Source: Rhynchopus sp. YZ270_cl-10
Taxonomy: Eukaryota; Euglenozoa; Diplonemea; Diplonemida; Diplonemidae
Length of the DNA: 64,000 nucleotides
Assembly (NCBI GenBank): GCA_964035575.1
Contig: OZ037923.1
Coordinates: forward strand, 496,001 to 560,000
Direction: 5' to 3'
Below the pieces are notes generated by a model. That model had not been told where the DNA came from. It did not search any database and saw only the letters and a list, made by a program, of their open reading frames with translations. The position numbers and the translations under genes are program-made. Numbering within the stretch: position 1 is the stretch's first letter; each line of letters opens with the position of its first letter. Shown here in pieces: positions 50,531 through 61,385 of the stretch.

Positions 50531-52182
50531 CTAAATGACCTGCTCCTTGGAGTGATTACGCCAATCCACAGCAGAATTGGTACGACGCGGGCGGAAGTTG
50601 GCAGCCAACCTGTCTGGTGGCGGTGTTGCTGGGGTGGCGGAGTTTGGGTCCCACTGCTCTCGCTGCCATTGCGGTGTTACGTTTGAGTGGCTTCGGGACC
50701 TCCTGCCCTGGCCCCTTCTCATGCCAAACTGGATGGGCTGCGCAGAGGGCTCAACGACTTCTGGCTCTGGCGTGTGCAGTTCGATTTGCGGTTGGGGCGA
50801 TGCAATGGGGTCCCACTGCTGTTGCTGCCACAGCGGGGCGGCGGGGTTGCTGCCTTCCCTCCGCGGGTCTGGGATAGGGCTCGGGGGCATGGATGGGGGC
50901 TGCGATGCGTACTGCGATGCGCACAGAGACCCCTCGCTAGGCGCATGTAATATAAACGACCGGGCGCTTGCATCCATCTGCGGTGTCTCTGGACGATCAA
51001 ATGGGTAAGGCTCAGACTCAGGCGCAGGCTCCGCTAATGGGTAAGCCGCAGGCTCGACAGCGTTACTCTCTAACAGCGGGTCTGCAGCCTGTGAGTGAGG
51101 GGGCGTAGGAAGTGCAATACGAAAAAGAAAAAGCAAGGGGGAAATTTCCCGGGTTGGAGGAAAAACTGTACACTCTGTGAGAATGGGGGGGGGTAATAAG
51201 CAAGCAATATGCGGAGGGCGATAGACCTGTGTTGTTTGCATACCGCTTCACACTGCCGCATTTCTTCGTCTTCTGAGCCTGAAACAGAGTTCTCATCATC
51301 TGTTGCGTCACGCAGGGAGTTGTAGACATTTAGAACAATAACCACCAAGAACGTCACACCCCCATACGATGCCAAGGAGAGAAACCACATCTTCGCCTTC
51401 TCATCTTCGATCACCGCCATCTCCTGCAGCACATCGTACATCGTTGGAGAGTTGAACTCAACCATGTAATCTGCACTCACAAGCTCCTGTAGTTTCTGCT
51501 TCTCTTCTGTGTCCATGTAGTGGATGGAGTGGAACCTCCGCATCGAGGTGTACGCACCTATTTTCGATTCGTCGAAGCCACACGCTTCCATAGAGCTTCC
51601 CTTAACCACACACACTGCCCACAGGGGTGGATCGAATTGGCATCCAACGACAGGCCCGTTGTAAACGATTGGTGCCACTGTGTGCGACCAGCCCCATTCG
51701 TTTTTGTTCTTGTGTCTGCTCCAGTCAACGGTCCATTCGGGGTCTTCCAGGGTGAAGTAGGATTCATTGGCTGGAAGGGAGAGGTTGCGGGTGGTGGAAC
51801 GCATGCAGCCGATGGAGTACGGTCTGTCCCCGATGAGTCCGTCTTCCGCGAGCTTCAGTTCTCGGAACTTTGAGAACGGATGGTAAAATCCCATTGTGGC
51901 AAAAGCAACGTAGAACAGCAATGAATAGAGCGATTTCTGCAGACTTGTGTAGCGAGAGTCCAAATTAACCAACCCGAGGACTTTATCGATGATAATCCAC
52001 AAAGCCATGAGCATCCCAATGGTCCCTATGAAGGTCCATAAGTGAATGTTGTGGTCTGAGTCTTTCAGCTCCACATCCCTGTCGATGTGCTCCGTAGTGA
52101 ACAAATCCAGGTAGAAGAAAGCCACGTACGCCACCCACACTGTGAGTGTCGATACTGCAACATGACCACGTTCGCTACCCAT
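50531..52182 (-). CDS. four-pass membrane protein, 4-Cys ectodomain family, member 3
   Basis: Two exons, 52182-51244 and 51088-50531 (498 aa from MGSERGHV), with a 155-nt GTATGC...CACAG intron in phase 0. Spans at about 8-27, 47-70, 83-103 and 266-287. The ectodomain (about 104-263) has FRELKLAEDGLIGDRPYSIG, CMRS, YFTLEDPEW, PVVGCQFDPPLWAVCV, EACGFDESKIG, YMDTEEK and MVEFNSPTMYD, with four cysteines shared by all members. After span 4 comes an acidic stretch, then exon 2: AADPLLES (a DPLL dileucine-type sorting signal), Pro-rich sequence, and two WxQ(Q/R)xQWDP motifs (PLWQQQQWDP, PQWQREQWDP), ending NSAVDWRNHSKEQVI. Probably a surface or endosomal protein; the function is unknown. Confidence 0.85.
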
Positions 52183-52299
52183 AGGAAAAGAGTGACTTCG
52201 CCTGCTTCCACTGTGTTGTGTCAGAGCATCTGTTGCATGTGGTGTGACAGGGGTGGGTTTGGAGTGGGAGGAGGATGTGAGGCATTTCAGTGTGCTGCA

Positions 52300-52450
52300 T
52301 CCTGCACCAGAGTGTTTTCTTGCTTTTGACCGGTGGCAGGAGTCTTGTCAACCACCTCTGCACCCTTGTACCCCTCCGACCCCGGTGGGGTCCTTCTCGC
52401 AGGCAACTCAAACAGTAGGGGAAACCCACCGTACAAAATAGAGGACAAAA
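52300..52450 (-). CDS. possible terminal exon conserved in the duplications (unit 1)
   Basis: The minus-strand frame reads LLFELPARRTPPGSEGYKGA then EVVDKTPATGQKQEN. The same frame recurs at about 56235-56420 and 59520-59735. There, length changes between copies are in threes and the ends agree (KRKATKPKTPVHCVPTT, stop). No start codon is visible. A splice acceptor TGCCAG precedes it. This copy loses the shared end. Confidence 0.35.
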
Positions 52451-53315
52451 ATAAGTCTGGCACCACCCCAAAAAGGCTTAGTACTTTATCACTCTGGCGT
52501 CACTTTCGTTATCGAGGAAAACCCGGTAAAAAAACCCCCACACTCATCAGGTTCTGGTCCGGACGTTAAATTGCATCACCTGCCCCTTCTGGCCCTTTTG
52601 TGAACCTCTGGGACGCAGGCACTGAAATAAAAAGGAACTACAAATGTCTCCCGGAAAAAGCTATAAAAACACAAGAAAGGTAGAGACAGAGAGCACTTCC
52701 CACATATTTGAAGTAGTGTCGATAGATAAAGGATATACCACAACCAATCGCCGCAGAGGGCTGGTGCTTTGCTAACTTCGGAATATGCTGATGGGAGGGG
52801 CTACTGGTGGTCTCTGGCGGAGACAACACAATAACTACGAGAGGACGTCAGAGTGGGCTCGAAAAGGAACGAAAGGTGAAGGGGAAATGTTCAGGGAAAT
52901 CGTTACCAAAGGCGAATTATGTGAGTTCGCATAATCCCGGCACCTTCTTCCGGCACCTTAAATTGGCATAAATCAATGGCACCTTTTTTTTTTTTGCTCG
53001 CTGCGCTGGCAGCGGTATACTATAATAATTATTCAGGGCTTCCGCGCAGGATTTTGGCCCCCCCGACCGGGGGGACAACTTGCTGGGAATCGCAAAATTT
53101 TATTTCCCACCCCAACAATGATAAAGCGCGAAGACAATAAATGAAAGCAAAGAAGAAGTAATTTGAGGTTTTGTGAGGCACTCAACGACTGTGCCGGCTC
53201 TGTGGCGTCACGGAGCCACCAACACTCCCCAGTCTTTTTCCTGCGCTTCCAGGAAAACTCGCGTATGCGACTAGGGAGTGCAGGATTTTTGCTGCTAAAA
53301 CAGAGAAGCCCGCTC

Positions 53316-53545
53316 ATGAGCAGAGATCATCACTACTGTGAGTGAGACTAGCACAAAGAGCAGGACATACCACACTCGGTACGAACACATAAGACGCAAA
53401 TAGAGATAAACCCACTATTGGGCAGAGATCATCACTACTGTGAGCGAGACTAGCACAAAGAGCAGGACATACCACACTCAGTACGAACACATAAGACGCA
53501 AATAGAGCTGATCATCACTACTGTGAGTGAGACTAGCACAAATAT
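53316..53545 (+). repeat. tandem repeat of about 100 bp, 2.3 copies
   Basis: Each unit starts AGATCATCACTACTGTGAG and continues GAGACTAGCACAAAGAGCAG, GACATACCACACTC. The third unit is truncated. Confidence 0.85.
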
Positions 53546-53829
53546 TACCAAGACGCCACACTAGTGGTACGCATTGCACAAAGGCGTGCTTCAGGTCCAC
53601 TAGGCCACCTTGGAGTACCCTACGCATGGAACACACCTGAAACAAAAGACACAAAGCAGGGAGGGAGGGAGTGGAAAAAATTACTTCACAACAATGTATG
53701 AGGGAGAAGAAAAGAAAGCAAATAAAAAAAACTATGTTTTGAAAACTCGCGTGTACGACTAGGACCAGAAACCAAAGACCAAGAACAACAGAGGAGCCTC
53801 ACAAAAGACGTGCCCCAGGAAAACACAAC

Positions 53830-54356
53830 GACCCACATAAGTTACAAACCACCCGACCTGGTATCCATGTCCGCGACCATGTACCCCGTTGTCACATGGT
53901 GCGCACACATCTCCGTCCGCACATATCGCCCATCAACTCCAGAGTACCTCCGTCCACTTCCAAGAGACACGTGACAACACCACCTCCACCGTGTTCAGCA
54001 CCGCTCGCGCACCCCCAACGCCACGCGCATCCGAGCAGATGTGCACGGCAGGAGACGGACTATGCACAGTTCTGGGTACGTACTGCTGCAGCCAAACCTC
54101 ATCACTCCGGAATTCTGCAAGGAGCACCCTCGGCAAACGGATCGCCCGGTCCCAGTCCTGCGCCTTCAGGCAGAGTGTGCCCAGTTGCTGCGACAGCCGG
54201 TTCATCCGAGGGAACGCCGCCATCGGCTGCCGCATCACCCTCACCCTATGCGCCCAGAGCAACACACCTATGTGGTGCGCAGCAGCCCTGCACGCCAACA
54301 CCCGTTCCGCAACACCTGCTCTCCTCATGAGCGAGACGGTCGCCAGCGCCAACGTA
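53830..54356 (-). mobile_element. retroelement fossil, possible RNase H-like part
   Basis: Minus-strand sequence includes MRQPMAAFPRMNRLSQQLG, AVHICSDARGVGGARAVL and, nearer the left end, VTTGYMVADMDTRSGG. These recall the SDAS.xGxGA and TDNTTAVAYIN..GG stretches of reverse-transcriptase-linked RNase H domains of the DIRS/Ngaro-like kind. The copy is a short, broken fragment with several breaks; no ends were recognised. It lies exactly where member 4's tail diverges from member 3, so its insertion may have replaced that tail. Confidence 0.3.
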
Positions 54357-55859
54357 GGAGCGCGCGCAATCCCCCAGACCTCCTGCCCTGCCCAAACTGG
54401 ATGGGCTGCGCAGAGGGCTCAACGACTGGCTCTGGCGTGTGCAGTTCGACCTGCGGTTGGGGTGATGCAATGGGGTCCCACTGCTGTTGCTGCCAGAGAG
54501 GGGCGACGGGGTTGCTGCCTTCCCTCCGCGGGTCTGGGATAGGGCTCGGGGGCTGCGATGCGTCCTGCGATGCGCACAGAGATTCAGGCGGGCTAACAGG
54601 CCGCTGCACTGCAAGCAACGACCGGACGCTTGCACCCATCGGCGGTGTCTCTGGACGATCAAATGAGTAAGGCTCAGGCTCAGGCTCCGCGAATGACGGC
54701 AGCTCCTCGGCTGGCTGCACGAATGCGTCATTCTCTAACAGCGGGTCTGCAGCCTGTGAGTGAGGGGGCGTGGTAGGAAGTGCAGTACGAAAAAGAAAAA
54801 ACTCAATGTAGGGTAAATTTCCCTGCAGGTCGGAAAAACTGCACAACACTCTGTGAGAAAGGTGGGGGGGAAAAGGCAAGTAATCGCTATGCGAAGGGTG
54901 ATAGACCTGTGTTGTTTGCATACCGCTTCACACTGCCGCATTTCTTCGTCTTCTGAGCCTGAAACAGAGTTCTCATCATCTGTTGCGTCACGCAGGGAGT
55001 TGTAGATATTTAGAACAATAACCACCAAGAACGTCACACCCCCATACGATGCCAAGGAGAGAAACCACATCTTCGCCTTCTCATCTTCGATCACCGCCAT
55101 CTCCTGCAGCACATCGTACATCGTTGGAGAGTTGAACTCAACCAGATAATCTGCACTCACAAGCTCCTGCAGTTTCTGCTTCTCTTCTGTGTCCATGTAG
55201 TGGATGGAGTGGAACTTCCGCATCGAGGTGTACTCACCTATTTTCGATTCGTTGAAGCCACACGCTTCCATAGAGCTTCCCTTAACCACACACACTGCCC
55301 ACAGGGGTGGATCGAATTGGCATCCAACGACAGGCCCGTTGTAAACGATTGGTGCCACTGTGTGCGACCAGCCCCATTCATCATGATTCTTGCTTCTGTT
55401 CCAGTCAACGGTCCATTCGGGGTCTTCCAGGGTGAAGTAGGATTCATTGGCTGGAAGGGAGAGGTTGCGGGTGGTGGAACGCATGCAGCCGATGGAGTAC
55501 GGTCTCACGCCCATGAGTCCGTCTTCCGCGAGCTGCAGTTCTCGGAACTTTGAGAACGGATGGTAAAATCCCATGTTGGTAAAAGCAACGTAGAACAGCA
55601 ATGAATAGAGCGATTTCTGCAGACTCGTGTAGCGAGAGTCTAAATCAACCAACCCGATGAGATCAATTATCATCCAAAAGGCCATGAGCATCCCAATGGT
55701 CCCCATGAAGGTCCAATAGTGAATACTCTTGTCTGAGTCTTTCAGCTCCACGTTCCTATCGATGAGCTCCGTAGTGAACAAATCCAGGTAGAAGAACGCC
55801 ACGTACGCCACCCACACTGTGAGTGTCGATACTGCAACATGACCACGTTCGCTACACAT
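54325..55859 (-). CDS. four-pass membrane protein, 4-Cys ectodomain family, member 4
   Basis: Two exons: 55859-54924 and 54753-54325; 454 aa from MCSERGHV, chosen by alignment with member 3 although the frame stays open upstream. The 170-nt intron has the same position and phase. Exon 1 is about 90% identical to member 3, with local changes (LIDRNVELKDSDKSIHYW, NRSKNHDEWGW). Exon 2 keeps AADPLLEN, the Pro-rich part and one PLWQQQQWDP motif. After PSAQPIQFG it diverges abruptly to GQGRRSGGLRALLRWRWRPS and stops, losing the second WDP motif and the shared C-terminus. The breakpoint is at about 54376 and coincides with the foreign segment on its left. Confidence 0.8.
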
Positions 55860-57639
55860 AGGAAAAGAGTGACTTCGCCTGCTTCCGCTGTGTTGTGTCA
55901 GAGCATCTGTTGCATGTGGTGTGACAGGGGTGGGTTTGGAGTGAGAGGAGGATGTGAGGCATTTCAGTGTGCTGCATCCATTTCGAGGTTTACATCTCAA
56001 AAAAATAAAGGGGGATTTGGGGGGGGTGACTTTTGTTGTTGCAGTTGTGAGGCATTTCAGTGTACACATCCAGAATGGCTGGTTTTATTCAGTTTATTGT
56101 CCCCAAAATAATGAACGATTGTTTCCGTTGTAGTTACAATTACGCTTAGAAAGCTAAGATAAAGTGAAGTTGAAAGTGCAAACGCCTCACCGTACACAGG
56201 CGGACGGAGGGACATGATTTATTTGCATTTTTGGACTCAGGTAGTGGGGACACAGTGCACAGGAGTTTTGGGCTTGGTGGCCTTACGTTTGGGGTTTTTC
56301 TTTTGACAAGTGGCAGGAGTCTTGTCGACCACCTCTGCACCCTTGTACCCCTCCGACCCCGGTGGGGTCCTTCTCGCAGGCAACTCAAACAGCAAGGGGA
56401 AACCCACCGTACAAAATAGAGGACAAAAATAAGTCTGGCACCAACCCCAAAAAGGCCTAGTACTTTATCACTCTGGCGTCACTTTCGTTATCGAGGAAAA
56501 CCCGGTAAAAAACTCCCCACACTCATCAGGTTCTCGGACGGACGTGAAATTGCATCCGGGGGCCCTTTTGTGAGTGCAAACGCCTCTGGGACGCAGGCAC
56601 TAAAATAAAAACGGGTGTGCAAAATGTCACCCGGAAAAAGCTATAAAAACACAAGAAAGGTAGAGACAGAGAGCACTTCCCACATATTTGAAGTAGTGTC
56701 GATAGATAAAGGATATACCACAACCAATCGCCGCAGAGGGCTGGTGCTTTGCTAACTTCGGAATATGCTGATGGGAGGGGCTACTGGTGGTCTCTGGCGG
56801 AGACAACACAATAACTACGAGAGGACGTCAGAGTGGGCTCGAAAAGGAACGAAAGGTGAAGGGGAAATGTTCAGGGAAATCGTTACCAAAGGCGAATTAT
56901 GTGAGTTCGCATAATTCTGGAGTTTGGGGAGGGGGGGAAAAATTGCCAGCATGAACAGAACTTTAGCATGGGACAATAACGAGCGAATCAGAAGGGAAAT
57001 AAAATTAAAATGCAAACGATGAATAAGCCTCACAGCACACACATCGACAAAGAAACAATGTTCCCGAAAAGTGTGCCCATGCACACACTAATCAATGAGT
57101 GCTAAAGAGGGATAGCATGTTTCCTGGTGGGTACTTTCTTCAAAGGCCAACACACACAAACGTACTGGACACGGGTCACCACCTCCCTATTCGACTCAAT
57201 TATGGGAAGAAGGCACCTCGTACAACAACGTGTTCAGCGTGTGTCGCACAAACAGAAATATTGTAAAACAAGAGCAATATAGAAACAAGTATTTCAACAC
57301 ATGCCATCAATAAATTGATAGCATAGGAGGAGGTACTGGGATCAAAAAATGCTACCATGGTGTGGCGCAACAGAGAAATTAAACCCCTTTCGGGCCATTT
57401 TTGGGCCATCCAATACCGCAAAATGCGCTACACCAAAATTACCGTCTTTCTTTGTAGGTGGTATGTTTTGCAATTGTAAACAAGAAAACACAGAGCAAAG
57501 AGCAGACACAACGTAACGACAACAACCAGTGTCAGATACAACGCAGTGCGCCATCTGCATCGACGCTCGTTTCAATCAGAGACATATAGTCACACAGCCT
57601 ATTCGGGTTCATAGGCGTGTCGACGTCAGCCCAGAGTCT
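55860..57639. other. duplicated upstream region of member 4
   Basis: 55860-56940 matches unit 3 closely. It includes a family B tail (55974-55999), family D copies and the conserved minus-strand frame. 56940-57600 is unique, with no gene seen. Confidence 0.7.
56235..56420 (-). CDS. possible terminal exon conserved in the duplications (unit 2)
   Basis: LLFELPARRTPPGSEGYKGA, EVVDKTPATCQKKNPKRK, ATKPKTPVHCVPTT and stop. It is one codon shorter than the unit 3 copy, with the frame preserved. Confidence 0.4.
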
Positions 57640-59143
57640 CTAAACGGTCTGTACCTGGTCGTCCACGTGACGACGCCACTCAATGTCCGAATTATTACGA
57701 CCAGGACGTAAGTTAGCAACCGCCCTGTGTGGTGGTGGTGTTGACTGGTTTGGGTCCCACTGCTCTTGCTGCCACTGAGGTGCGCTGGGGTTGCTCTGGA
57801 ACCTCCTGCCCCTGCCTTGGGTGGTCTGTTGTGGTGGTGGTGTTGCTGGGGTGTCGGTGTTTGGTTCCCACTGCTGCTCCCACTGAGATGCACTGGAGTT
57901 GCTTCCCCGACCTCGTGCGGGTTGTGGCAGTTGCTGTGTCGGGACCACAACAGGGGGCTCATGTCTGACGTAAGGCCGTCCCGCTTGCTCCCAAAGAGGA
58001 GCTGCGGCGGGGTTGGCCGCCAACAGGGACGGGTCTGCAACACTTGAGCTCCGTGAAAGTGGCGGTGTTGGTAGATTCTCTGGTGGAGGCATCACCGGCT
58101 CAGGTGGAGGTGGCGCAATGTAGCTTTCTAACAAAGGATCTGCAGCCTGTGGTGATGTCGGGTGAGGTGAGGTGACAAAGTGTGTGTTGCTTGCATACCT
58201 GCATTTCATGGTCTTCTGAGCTTGGAACGGAACACGTGGCAGTCTTTGCTTTGCGAACTTCACGAGCGTAATGACAATTCGCATAAATCACCACCAAGAA
58301 CGTCGATCCCGCAAACGACACCAACGAAATGAACCACATTCTCGCTTTCTCCTCTTTTATCTGTGAAACGATCCCCATCACTTCGGCCATTGTTGGAGAG
58401 TTGAACTCAACCATGTAATCTGCGTCCCCAACTTTCATCAGTTGATCCTTCTCTTCTGTGTCCATGTAGTGGATGGAGTGGAACTTCCGCATCGAGGTGT
58501 ACGCACCTATTTTCGATTCGTCGAAGCCACACGCTTCCATAGAGCTTCCCTTAACCACACACACTGCCCACAGGGGTGGATCGAATTGGCATCCAACGAC
58601 AGGCCCGTTGTAAACGATTGGTGCCACTGTGTGCGACCAGCCCCATTCATCATGATTCTTGCGTCTGTTCCAGTCAACGGTCCATTCGGGGTCTTCCAGG
58701 GTGAAGTAGGAGTGGTTTGCTGGAAGAGTGAGCTTGCTTGGGGTGGTGGAACGCATGCAGCTGATGGAGTACGGTCTGTCCCCGATGAGTCCGTCTTCCG
58801 CGAGCTTCAGTTCTCGGAACTTCTTGAACGGGGGGAAGAAGGTGATTGTGCAGATTGTGATGTAAAATAACAATGAATAATAGCCATGTTGAGTCCCGTT
58901 GTAGGCACACTCCAGATTGAACTCCTGGAAGAACAAGCAGAGCGGGGTCATAATCAGAATCACGAGGACACCAATGGTACCCGCAAACGTCCATGCATGT
59001 ATCTCGCCCGCCTTCGTCAGCAATATATCCCTATCGATCTGTTCCGTAGTGAACAACTCAAGGTAGAAAAAAGCCACGTACACCACCCACACTGTGAGTG
59101 TCGATAGTGCAACACGTGTCCTCGTCTGTGTAGTGTATCCCAT
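57640..59143 (-). CDS. four-pass membrane protein, 4-Cys ectodomain family, member 5
   Basis: Two exons, 59143-58199 and 58146-57640 (483 aa from MGYTTQTRTRV), with only a 52-nt GTATGC...CACAG intron in phase 0. The N-terminal 100 residues have diverged (MTPLCLFFQEFNLECAYNG, FYITICTITFFPPFKKFREL). The ectodomain is nearly identical to members 3 and 4 from LKLAEDGLIGDRPYSI onward, including at nucleotide level, which suggests conversion. The tail has AADPLLESY, then a WEQ...WEPN unit, a WQQEQWDPN unit and NNSDIEWRRHVDDQ, matching the C-terminus of member 3. Its WxQ motif count differs (three W-rich units counting PLWEQAG). Confidence 0.85.
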
Positions 59144-60240
59144 GGGAAGCAGTGCTTCCACTGTGTTGTGTCAGAGCATCTGTTGCATGTGGTGTGACAG
59201 GGGTGGGTTTGGAGTGAGGAGGATGTGAGGCATTTCAGTGTGATGCATCCATTTCGAGGTTTACATCTGAAAGAAATAAAGGGGGATTTGGGGAGGGTGA
59301 CCTTTGTTGTTGCAGTTGACACATCTACCTTGTGAGGCATTTCAGTGTGCACATCCAGAATGGTTTTGCATGTTTTGCTGGTTTTATTCAGTTTATTGTT
59401 CCTAAAATAATGAACGATTGTTTCCGTTGTAGTTTCAATTGCGCTTAGAAATCCAAGAAAAAAAGTGAAGTTGAAAGTGCAAACGCCTCACCGTACACAG
59501 GCGGACGGAGGGACATGATTTATTTGCATTTTTTGGACTCAGGTGGTGGGGACACAGTGCACAGGAGTTTTGGGCTTGGTGGCCTTACGTTTGGTGTTTT
59601 CTTGCTTTTGACCGGTGGCAGGAGTCTTGTCGACCACCTCTGCACCCTTGTACCCCTCCGACCCCGGTGGGGTCCTTCTCGCAGGCAACTCAAACAGCAG
59701 GGGAAACCCACCGTACAAAATAGAGGACAAAAATAAGTCTGGCACCAACCCCAAAAAGGCCTAGTACTTTATCACTCTGGCGTCACTTTCGTTATCGAGG
59801 AAAACCCGGTAAAAAACTCCCCACACTCATCAGGTTCTCGGACGGACGTGAAATTGCATCCGGGGGCCCTTTTGTGAGTGCAAACACCTCTGGGACGCAG
59901 GCACTAAATATAGAAAGGGGTGTGCAAAATGTCACCCGGAAAAAGCTATGAAAACACAAGGTACAGAGAGACAGAGAGCACTTCCCACATATTTGAAGTA
60001 GTGTCGATAGATAAAGGATATACCACAACCAATCGCCGCAGAGGGCTGGTGCTTTGCTAACTTCGGAATATGCTGACGGGAGGGGCTACTGGTGGTCTAT
60101 GGAGGAGACAACACAATAACTACGAGAGGACGTCAGAGTGGGCTCGAAAAGGAACGAAAGGTGAAGGGGAAATGTTCAGGGAAATCGTTACCAAAGGCGA
60201 ATTATGTGAGTTCGCATAATTCCGGAGTTTGGGGAGGGGG
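59144..60240. other. duplicated upstream region of member 5 (unit 3)
   Basis: Third copy of the duplicated segment. It includes a family B tail (59245-59271), two family D copies and the possible terminal exon. On the plus strand a 49-codon frame (MLTGGATGGLWRRQHNNYER..., ending CEFA at about 60217) is present in all three units. Confidence 0.7.
59520..59735 (-). CDS. possible terminal exon conserved in the duplications (unit 3)
   Basis: LLFELPARRTPPGSEGYKGA, EVVDKTPATGQKQENTKRK, ATKPKTPVHCVPTT and stop. The basic, lysine-rich end is shared with unit 2. No upstream exon was identified. Confidence 0.4.
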   Translation of the reverse strand, partial: YFCPLFCTVGFPCCLSCLREGPHRGRRGTRVQRWSTRLLPPVKSKKTPNVRPPSPKLLCTVSPPPESKKCK

Positions 60241-60724
60241 GGAAAAAATTGCCAGCATGCCAGCCATCTGGGGATTTTTCCCCAAGATGACTGGTATGAT
60301 GGCATGGTGACATAGTGGCATAATGGCATGATGGCACATGATGTGCTCGCAGCGGTATACTTTTATATTTAGTCAGGGTTTCCGCGTAGGATTTTGGTCC
60401 GTCGTGCCCTTCTCTCTGGAGAAGGGCACGACGGGCTATACTCAGGAAAGAATCGACTTTCTTTTTTGCATCAAATTGTCAAAAAATTGAAGCACAATGG
60501 GGTGGCATCAAAACAAAAAACGCGGACAATGTCCGCGTTTTTGGGGAATTTCAGACCCCCCCCTCCCCCCAGGGGTACCTGTAACGAGGGGGGTAAAAAC
60601 GGCCCGGCCCCCGGCCCCCGGCCCTTGGTTATCAAATGGAGAAAATCACGTGTATGTATACACGGTATACACAACGCAACCTTGTGCGCGGGTTTTTGGG
60701 TCATTGTTGCCCACATACGGGCCG

Positions 60725-60800
60725 GCATTTGCATTCCGGAATCCGTCCGGCCAGTGGTGGGGTCAATTTGACGAAATGGACAAGTTCTCGTTTTTGGTCA
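60725..60800 (+). repeat. GTGGTGGGGTCAATTTG dispersed unit, copy 1
   Basis: Reads GGCATTTGCATTCCGGAATC, CGTCCGGCC, AGTGGTGGGGTCAATTTGAC, GAAATGGACAAGTTCTCG. Further copies lie at 62085-62215, 62265-62345, 62440-62518 and 62650-62740, and a diverged one at about 46225-46335. Confidence 0.8.
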
Positions 60801-60810
60801 ATTTTTGCAG

Positions 60811-61234
60811 TATACACAGAAGACACAGTATACACAGTATACACAGTATACACAGTATACACAGTATACACAGTATACACAGTATACACAGTATACACAG
60901 TATACACAGTATACACAGTATACACAGTATACACAGTATACACAGTATACACAGTATACACAGTATACACAGTATACACAGTATACACAGTATACACAGT
61001 ATACACAGTATACACAGTATACACAGTATACACAGTATACACAGTATACACAGTATACACAGTATACACAGTATACACAGTATACACAGTATACACAGTA
61101 TACACAGTATACACAGTATACACAGTATACACAGTATACACAGTATACACAGTATACACAGTATACACAGTATACACAGTATACACAGTATACACAGTAT
61201 ACACAGTATACACAGTATACACAGTATACACAGT
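60811..61234 (+). repeat. TATACACAG 9-mer tandem array (about 45 copies)
   Basis: Almost perfect array. All six frames stay open through it (for example HSI, VYT, TQY tripeptides), so the long frames there are not genes. Confidence 0.95.
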
Positions 61235-61385
61235 TTTCAGTACACTAAGTGTGTTTTTTTCCGGTTTTTCTATGCGCTTATGTCTGCGGGGAAGCATGTT
61301 CTTAAGCAGTTCTTGCCACACAATTCGTACGCAAAAGAGAGCAACTTCCACACCGATTAGGGGAGGGCTTGGGAAGGTATGTACG

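Larger units (their letters stand above)
52183..54324. other. duplicated upstream region plus foreign segment
   Basis: 52183-52960 is the segment shared with 55860-56940 and 59144-60240. 53000-53110 resembles 60350-60410 (AGCGGTATACT.TA..ATT, then TTCCGCG.AGGATTTTGG). Tandem repeats (53316-53545) and the retroelement-like remnant follow. Confidence 0.7.

Noticed and set aside
50531-51241. Separate Pro/Gln-rich gene starting MQTTQVYRPP
   Set aside because: The ATG lies in the intron of member 3. A GTATGC donor and CACAG acceptor in phase make it the second exon of that gene.
53316-53545. CRISPR-like direct repeats
   Set aside because: Units of about 100 bp abut with no spacers, and the window is clearly eukaryotic.
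55860-56069. 70-residue N-terminal extension of member 4
   Set aside because: The frame is open by chance through duplicated non-coding DNA; the other members start at the ATG aligned with 55859.
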